A stretch of 64,000 bases of DNA from Sipunculus nudus (taxonomy: Eukaryota; Annelida; Sipuncula; Golfingiida; Sipunculidae), in NCBI GenBank assembly GCA_026874595.1, contig CM049306.1:105847142-105911141 (forward strand). Reading direction: 5' to 3'. The notes below the pieces were generated by a model, which made no database searches, was not told where the DNA came from, and was given only the letters and a program-made list of their open reading frames with translations. Numbering within the stretch: position 1 is the first letter of the stretch; each line of letters starts with the position of its first letter. Shown here in pieces: positions 13,401 to 21,800 of the stretch. The position numbers and the translations under genes are program-made.

Positions 13401-15762
13401 GACCAGTTACAGATCGAGTTCGCGTTTCCTCCCGGTTGACCTACTTTTGATTTTTTTACGGCTCCTAAACATAGAAAATTTCAAGAAAAATATCAATTTT
13501 CATGACAAATGTACATGTACAGCCGTTTTAGCCCTCAGCTCATAGGCTGATGGGCTCTTGTCGTCACCCAAGCTGTCCATCTGTCCGTCCGTCTGTCTGT
13601 CCGTCCGGAGTCAGTCCATCCTGCGTCTGTTAACTTTTACCTTGTGAGCGGGATATATATATCTCTAAAAGGATTCACCGTTGCAATTTTATTTCATCAG
13701 TGAATATGTATATCGATAAAATCTCAGTCAAGTTCGAAGATGGGTGACCTTTACCCATTTTTCTACATTTTAGAGCTGATTATACAAAAACACTCAAAAG
13801 CTTATATCTCAGGAACCATATGGTGAATTGTTATGAAACATGGTACATACCTCTCAAATTTAAATTTATAACTGATTATCAGCTTTTGCTCATATCCTAG
13901 TTTCACAATGCAGTGCTTACAGATACTGGCCTAATGTTTGGTCTGTGGGGGCATAATGACCACTTACCGATCAAGTTCGCGTTTCGTCCCAGTTGACCTA
14001 TTTTTGACCATATGACAGATCCTGAACATAGAAAATTTCATGAAAGACAGAAATTTTTTTATGAAAAATGCACATGTATGGACTTTTTTCACAATGCCTG
14101 CAGGTACTGGCCTGATTTTAGGTGTGTTGCTTGATAATGACCCGTTACAGATCGTGATTGCATTTTGCCCTTGTTGACCTACTTTTGACCATACGACACC
14201 TCCTGAACTTAAAAATTTTTACAAAATTTAACAAATGTTTCTAATTCGCCCCAGGCGGGGGCATTCGTGTCGTTCCGACACATCTAGTTTCTGCCTCTTA
14301 TTTCTCCATTACATGAATCCTTAACATCACACCGTCTGTGCGTATACACTCATAACCACGTCGAGACAGTGCGTGAGTGATACTCCACTCGCTCCTTACC
14401 TTCTTCCTGGCGGGATGACACGGGAACCCTCTCATTTGAACTTTCTCCACATTAGATATGGCTTAGTGCAATGACTCTACCAGGTGACGGTTGATTTTAC
14501 GAAGGCGACACCTATTGGATACTTGAACAATTATTCTGGGATGTGAACAAACGGTAATTAATTGGAAAAATTGTACAAACAAATTTGAGATGGATGATCC
14601 AAATGACAAAAATTACAATTGACTGGTTCAGCTTTCAGGTGATAACGTTGATCTTAATTAACGGTGTATATAAACGCTGACAGCTACAGCAATCGCCGCG
14701 ATCTCCTGTCTGTGCAGGTGTCCATTTATACGGTAAGGTTTTGCAACCAGTTCAGTTATATAGACTGTTTTAACGTCAGCCTCATAAGGCTATCAGGCCA
14801 ATATCAGCTACCTCCGTCCGCCTGTCCGTACTTCATATGCGACGCGACACCAAAATATCCGTTTCTCGTTCCACTGCGTGAACATGGCAGGTGTATCTTA
14901 TGGGTCTCTGATTTTAATTGATGAACAATTTTAATTGAATTTTTAAAATGGGTTTTCTTTCCATTTTAAATAAAACATTTCGTACGTGACCCTTATAGGC
15001 AATTAAATGTATTAACTGGATGGCCAATATAATCCGCAAATCTTGATCCTCAGCCCCGACCGTAGCACAACTTATCACTAACCAACCTTGGTTTTTCCTA
15101 TACTCTAGGTATTTTTATTCGCCAAAATGTCGTTATCCGGTAAAAACCCATTTAAATATAACACCCAACCACTTGTTTTTTACTGTTTTCACTTGTTCTC
15201 ATTCATCCTGAATAATCACATTGTATCTAACAGCTCTCTGAGAATCCTATAGCCTGATAAGGTTATGTCACGCTTTAGGGATTTTCAGATTTTCCCGATT
15301 CTTCTACTGTTAACTTTCAACCTTCATATATAACATGATATTTCAAATCGTTACTCGGATCTACTTCTAAAAGACAGGCGAGTGTGTTGCCCATGTCTTT
15401 ATTCTTTAACATTTTCTGTTTTAACAGGCATTATCACAGTATGCAGGTGTTCGCTCATTATGATCTTCTTGATCATCATGGTAACCGAATAGCTGAGGGC
15501 CATAAGGCAAGTTTCTGTTTAGAAGATGTTGAGTGTCTTGAAGGGGTGAAAAAGAGGTATGCATGCCGTGGATATGCTCAGCAAGGTAAGATTACACGTT
15601 CAGATTAAATTTAATTTTATGCATAGAATCAAACAAAATCCAGATCTTTGGGCAAACTGTCTGGTCGGCTAACTGAAAGTCAATTTCAAGAGTTACAATG
15701 GTCGCTTTTATCCACAGTCTATCTGTCCGATCGTCTGTGCATTAGGAGGTCACAATTTGTAA

Positions 15763-15824
<62 letters not shown>

Positions 15825-18800
15825 TTATATACATATATATATATATGGCTAGTTGTTGTGTATGTTGCCAAACTTTGGCTGGATCTTTTATACTTTTTTA
15901 GCATATCATATCTCAGGTCAACAGCCTGCAATATAAGATGTTACTTACCATTCTCAAAATGTTCAGTCTTTTTGTTTTTAAAATTAATGTAAAACGAATT
16001 TTGTATTGTTCTGTCCTTAAAATCGCATCATACAAACAATAAATGTGAGTACACATTCAACAATATTGTACCTTTATTTGTAAAATACTGACTGAGACAT
16101 ATAAGCCTATTAATTGGCGGCGGCCTATGAAGGGTTGACAGAATCATCGTCACTCAGTAGTTTTAACGGGGAGGCCCGGTGTTCCCTCTGTTATGCCTTT
16201 TTCTTTAGCTCGTGGTGTCCCCTTTCTTACAGGGATATCCGTGTTTTGTCGTTTTTAGCTTATGGTGCCGTTGTTCTTACAGGGATATCCGTGTTTTGCT
16301 GTTTTTAGCTCAGTTGACTTTCAGTCATGCTGGGCTATAGCGATGGGTCTTTGTCCGTCGTCCTTCCGTCTATCCGTCCGGCCGGCCGTCCGTTAGCAGG
16401 GCACAAATCGTAACCGTAGGGGCTAGGGCCATGAACCCTATGCAGTCTTAGAGGTTCTAAAAAGATCTCCTTGCAAACCTGAAATTAGGTCACTGCGACC
16501 TATATTCTCGAAGTTATGGGGTGTGTTTGCACCCCCCAGAAATAATTCTTTTAGCCAAAATTTTCATCCCAAACCTTCCATCTTTCACATACAGCTCACC
16601 TACCAATAGGGGAAGAACCATAATTATTTTGAGGTCACAAGGTCAAAGGTCAAGGTCACAGGACCAACTTTTTTGAAAAGCCTGTGGATGCATTTAAAGC
16701 CAAACCTTTCATCCCTATTCTTTGATCTTTCACATATAACTCACCTACTAAGTGGGAGAAGAATCCTATAGATGTTGAGGTCACAAGGTCAAAGGTCAGG
16801 GTCACAGGATCCACTTCTTTGAAAAGGTTGTGGACACATTTCAAGCTAGACCTTTCATTCCAAACCTTTCAGCACTGATATCGCTTCTCTGCCAACAGGG
16901 GAAAAGACCTGTTGATTCTGAGGTCAAAGGTCAAGTTCACAGCACCCTCTTCTTGCGTGGAGTCATTTTCAGGCAAACTTTTTAATCTATACTTTCCATC
17001 TGTCATATATGGCTTAGCTACCAATAGGGGAAGAAGCCTATAGATGTTGAGTTCAAAAGGTCAAAGGTCAAGGTCACAATATTGTTCTAAATGCTTGTGA
17101 ACATATTTCAAGTGAAACTGTTCAACCCAAACCTTCAGTCTTTCACATATGCCACATCTATGCATCACTCAATGTGATTCAAACTTCATATTATGGGTCT
17201 TTTTGCATGTAGAAATAACTAATTGATTTTGAGGTCAGCTGGTCAGGAGGTTAAAGGTTGCAGGTCTAAGTTATTCACTCATTGGTTGCCAAGTAATTAC
17301 ACCCGGCCAGATGTAAGTAGTTAGTAGTTAGTAGTTACCCATCATTTAGAAAGAATCCAGTTGATATGTTGGCAAAAGGCCAAGGTCATAGGTCAGGTCA
17401 ACTTATTTTGTAGACCATCTCTATTTTTCTTGTATATATAAGCTTGCACTCCAGCTGGTACATCTCACCGTGTGGCTGTAATTGTGAGTGACACTGGTGA
17501 CATATGACTCCCTTTTGTGTCAGGCTATTAAGTGATAAGGCTGAGTGATAAGTACCTTGTTACTGCATAACAAAACACTGTTGTTGGGATACTTCAGCCA
17601 GGCATTAACACTATGAGGGTATAGTATTAAGGTTTAGCTACTGATTTATAAGATGATGGGAACATTTTGCAGTTTATTTTATGGAATCATAGCAATAAAC
17701 TTAGTTTCCTAGATATCTGAATATTTTTATATAAATCACCACATATAAATGCAAGTGTTTGTTCTCATAATATGTGGATGTGTACTTGATTTAGGATGGC
17801 TTTATTTTATTACAAGACAATTAGTCATGCTTTCTGCATTTCTTTTCTTTCAGGTTTTGCAGTTTACCAACCCTGCTGACCTCATTGAAAAGCAGAGTGA
17901 TAATAAAAAATATTGGACCTACACTTTTACATTTGCATATCTATAAATCTGATATGAGCGCCTGAACATGCCTTTTGAATTGTTTTGGAAATTCATTACT
18001 GTAACATCATTTGGAGAATTTGCCCAAAGTTTGGTCTCTTATTGAAGGATGTGTGATATCAAATGTCAGACTTGTCAGAAATCCATTATGTCTGCCAGTT
18101 AGCCATCTTAGATATCCTTTTTTTCAGTGCAGTTTCAGTAATTTTCCTTCAATGAGAGAATGGTTGTTGTCTGATTTCAGACCTGTCAGAAGTCCAAAAT
18201 GGCCACCAGGCAACCATCTTTAAATTCCTTTTGATCATATTATTCCAAGAACTGTTAAAGTTTGACTGGAAGTTGTGAATCTCAGCCCATGATGTCGCAG
18301 GTCATGCTTGGCAGCTGAGCGTCATGACCCATGGGTCACCTGTTTAGCTTATGGTGCCGTTTTTCTACAGGGATATCCGCGTTTTGCCGTTTTTAGCTTA
18401 TGGTGCCGTTGTTCTTACAGGGATAACGGTGGGTTGCGCTGATATTTACAAACACGACATAGACTGTCAATGGATAGACATGACTGACGTCAAGGCCGGC
18501 TCGTATATATTTAAGGTGAGTATTCCTTTCATGGGCGTGCGAGCCAGGTTGCCGGGATGGGAAGGCCCTCTGCATTTTGGTAAAATTTAAACTGGGGAAA
18601 TTTAGGTTAGGGCAATAAGAAATACCATTCAGAAATTGAAGAAACACTAAAAAATTCAGAGAAAAAATTAACTGGCTTTTAGTCGACTATACACGTTTTC
18701 ATATCAAAATTAACTGTGTCATCATGTCTATTGGCAAAACTGTTGACCACATTTAATTTTTTTGCTGCCTAGAAAATGGAAAACAATTCTTCTAAAATGT

Positions 18801-21800
18801 AAATTATTGTAACCCCAGACAAAGTCGGGATACTATGGTTTCACGACGGTCCCGCCGCCGACACAGAAAAACCTTGTGAGCAGGATAACTAAAAAAATAT
18901 TTCACTGATCTTTTTCAAACTTTACATTTGTATAGATATATAGCTAAGGGGACGAAGCCTATTTAATATGGGGTCATGACCTATGCTAAGAGAGTGACCT
19001 TGACCTGAATAGGTCCATTTTTGCTGAAAATAACACAAATTCTTAAACATCTCAAGTAAGCTTGCATGGACTGGTCCAAAAATCAAGGTGACCGAAGATC
19101 TTGGATAGCCTTGTGATATACCGGAAACTGGTGGCGCCACCTATTATCCTTTTCTTGTTTTTATGCCTTTTAATACCCCCATAATTGCAACTTGACAGTA
19201 CTGTAAGCATTATAAGTAAAAAACTAATGGACATATTTCTTTCATATTATGCACATGTAGAGAGATGGGTTATGGGATGAGGTTTATTTACATTTGGGTC
19301 ATGACCTTTACCATGAGAGTGGCCTTGACCTCTAATGTGTCCATATTTAGTGAAAATCACACACCTCTTATGATATCTCCAGTGTTGATGGCCATTTGGA
19401 TTTCAAACGTGACTTATGTATGGCCCACCACCAAAGGAAGAACCCTATAGGTTCTAGGGTCATGAGGTCAAAGGTCAAGGTCACTGGACTTGCATCTTTA
19501 AAGATACTGTGGATGCATTTTAAGCCAAACTTTCATCCCAGGTCTTCCATCTTGAATATATAGCTCACTTGCCAATAGTGGATGATCCATATCAATTTTT
19601 GGGTCACAAGGTCAAAGGTCAAGGCCACAGGAGCTATCTGTCAAATAATTAGTTTCTCGATGATAATTCCTGCTTTTATTGATGTATTGATTTCAAACTT
19701 GACTTATATATGTCCCATTGAAAAAGCAAGACTCCTATTGATTTTAGGGTCATGAGGTCAAAGGTCAATGTCACAGGACACTTTTAAAAAGATTGTGAAT
19801 GCATTTTCTGCTAAATATTTCATCTCAGACCTTTCATCTTGCACATATAGTTCATCTGCCAATACAGGAAGACCCCTATAAATTTTGAAGTCACAAGGTC
19901 AAAGGTGAAGGTCACAGGAGCCATCTGTCCAAAAATTAGTTTCTGGATGATAATTCCTGCTTTTATTGATGTATGGATTTCAAACTTGACTTGTATATGA
20001 CCCATTGGAAAAGCAAGACCCAAATTGATTTTGGGGTCATGAGGTCAAAGGTCAAGGTCACAGGACATCTTTAAAAAGATTGTGGATGCATTTTCAGCCA
20101 AACAATTCATCTCAGATCTTCGATCTAACACATATAGTTCACCTGCCAAGAGTGGAAGACCCCTATCAGTTTTGAGGTCACAAGGTCAAAGGTGAAGGTC
20201 ACAGGAGCCATCTGTCCAAAAATTAGTTTCTGGATGATAATTCCTGCTTTTATTGATGTATGGATTTCAAACTTGACTTGAATATGTCCCATTGGAAAAA
20301 GCAAGACCCGAATTGTTTTTGGGTCATGAGGTCAAAGAGTCAAGGTCACAGGACACATCTTTAAAAAGATGTGGATGCATTTTCAGCCAAACATTTCATC
20401 TCAGATCTTCGATCTAGCACATATAGTTCACCTGCCAAGAGTGGAAGACCCCTATCAATTTTGAGGTCACAAGGTCAAAGGTGAAGGTCACAGGAGCCAT
20501 CTGTCCAAAAATTAGTTTCTGGATGATAATTCCTGCTTTTATTGATGTATGGATTTCAAACTTGACTTGAATATGTCCCATTGGAAAAAGCAAGACCCGA
20601 ATTGTTTTTGGGTCATGATGTCAAAGAGTCAAGGTCACAGGACACATCTTTAAAAAGATGTGGATGCATTTTCAGCCAAACATTTCATCTCAGATCTTTC
20701 ATCTTGCACATATAGTTCACCTGCCAAGAGAGGAAGAACCCTATCAATTTTGGGGTCACAAGGTCAAAGGTGAAGGTCACAGGAGCCATCTGTCCAAAAA
20801 TTAGTTTCTGGATGATAATTCCTGCTTTTTTTGATGTATAGATTTCAAACTTGACTTGAATATGTCCCATTGGAAAAGCAAGACCCGAATTGTTTTTGGG
20901 TCATGAGGTCAAAGAGTCAAGGTCACAAGACACATCTTCAAAAAGATGTGGATGCATTTTCAGCCAAATATTTCATCTCAGATCTTTCATCTTGCACATA
21001 TAGTTCACCTGCAAAGAGAGGAAGATTCCTATCAATTTTGAGGTCACAAGGTCAAAGGTGAAGGTCACAGGAGCCATTTGTCCAAAAATTAGTTTCTGGA
21101 TGATAATTCCTGCTTTTATTGATGTATAGATTTCAAACTTGACTTGTATATGTCCCATTGAAAAATAAGACCCAAATTGATTTTGGGGTCCTGAGGTCAA
21201 AGGTCAAGGTCACAGGACACATCTTTAAAAAGATGTGGATGCATTTTCAGCCAAACATTTCATCTCAGACATTTCATCTTGCACATACAGTTCCCCTGCC
21301 AATAGAGGAAGACGCCTGTCAGTTGTGAGGTCACAAGGTCAAAGGTGAAGGTCACAGGAGCCATCTGTCCAAAAATTGGTTCCTGAGATGATAATTCAAG
21401 CTTGGATTAATATATGGATTTCAAACCTGACTTATATATGGCCTGTCAATAAATCTAAACCTCTATTGATTTATATATAAAAGTGGATGATCATAATCTA
21501 TTTTGGGGTGACAAAGTCAAAGGTCAAGGCCACAGAAGTCATCTGTCAAAAAATTAGTTTCTGGATGATAATTCCTGCTATTATTGATGTATAGATTTCA
21601 AACCTGACTTATATATGTCCCATTGAAAAGCAAGACCCAAATTGATTTTGGGGTCCTGAGGTCAAAGGTCAAGGTCACAGGACCAACATCTTCAAAAAGA
21701 TTGTGGATTGCTAGATAGAAGAAACAATAATTGCTTGCCAAGTGTCAGCATATTCTGCTAAAAATGGGGGCCTATTCTTAAAGGGAGGGGGGGGGGGGCC

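Noticed and set aside
19820-21200. Repeated - strand ORFs of 61-75 codons in the family D element
   Set aside because: Identical frames recurring with the ~288-bp period, broken in several units; a by-product of the tandem repeat.
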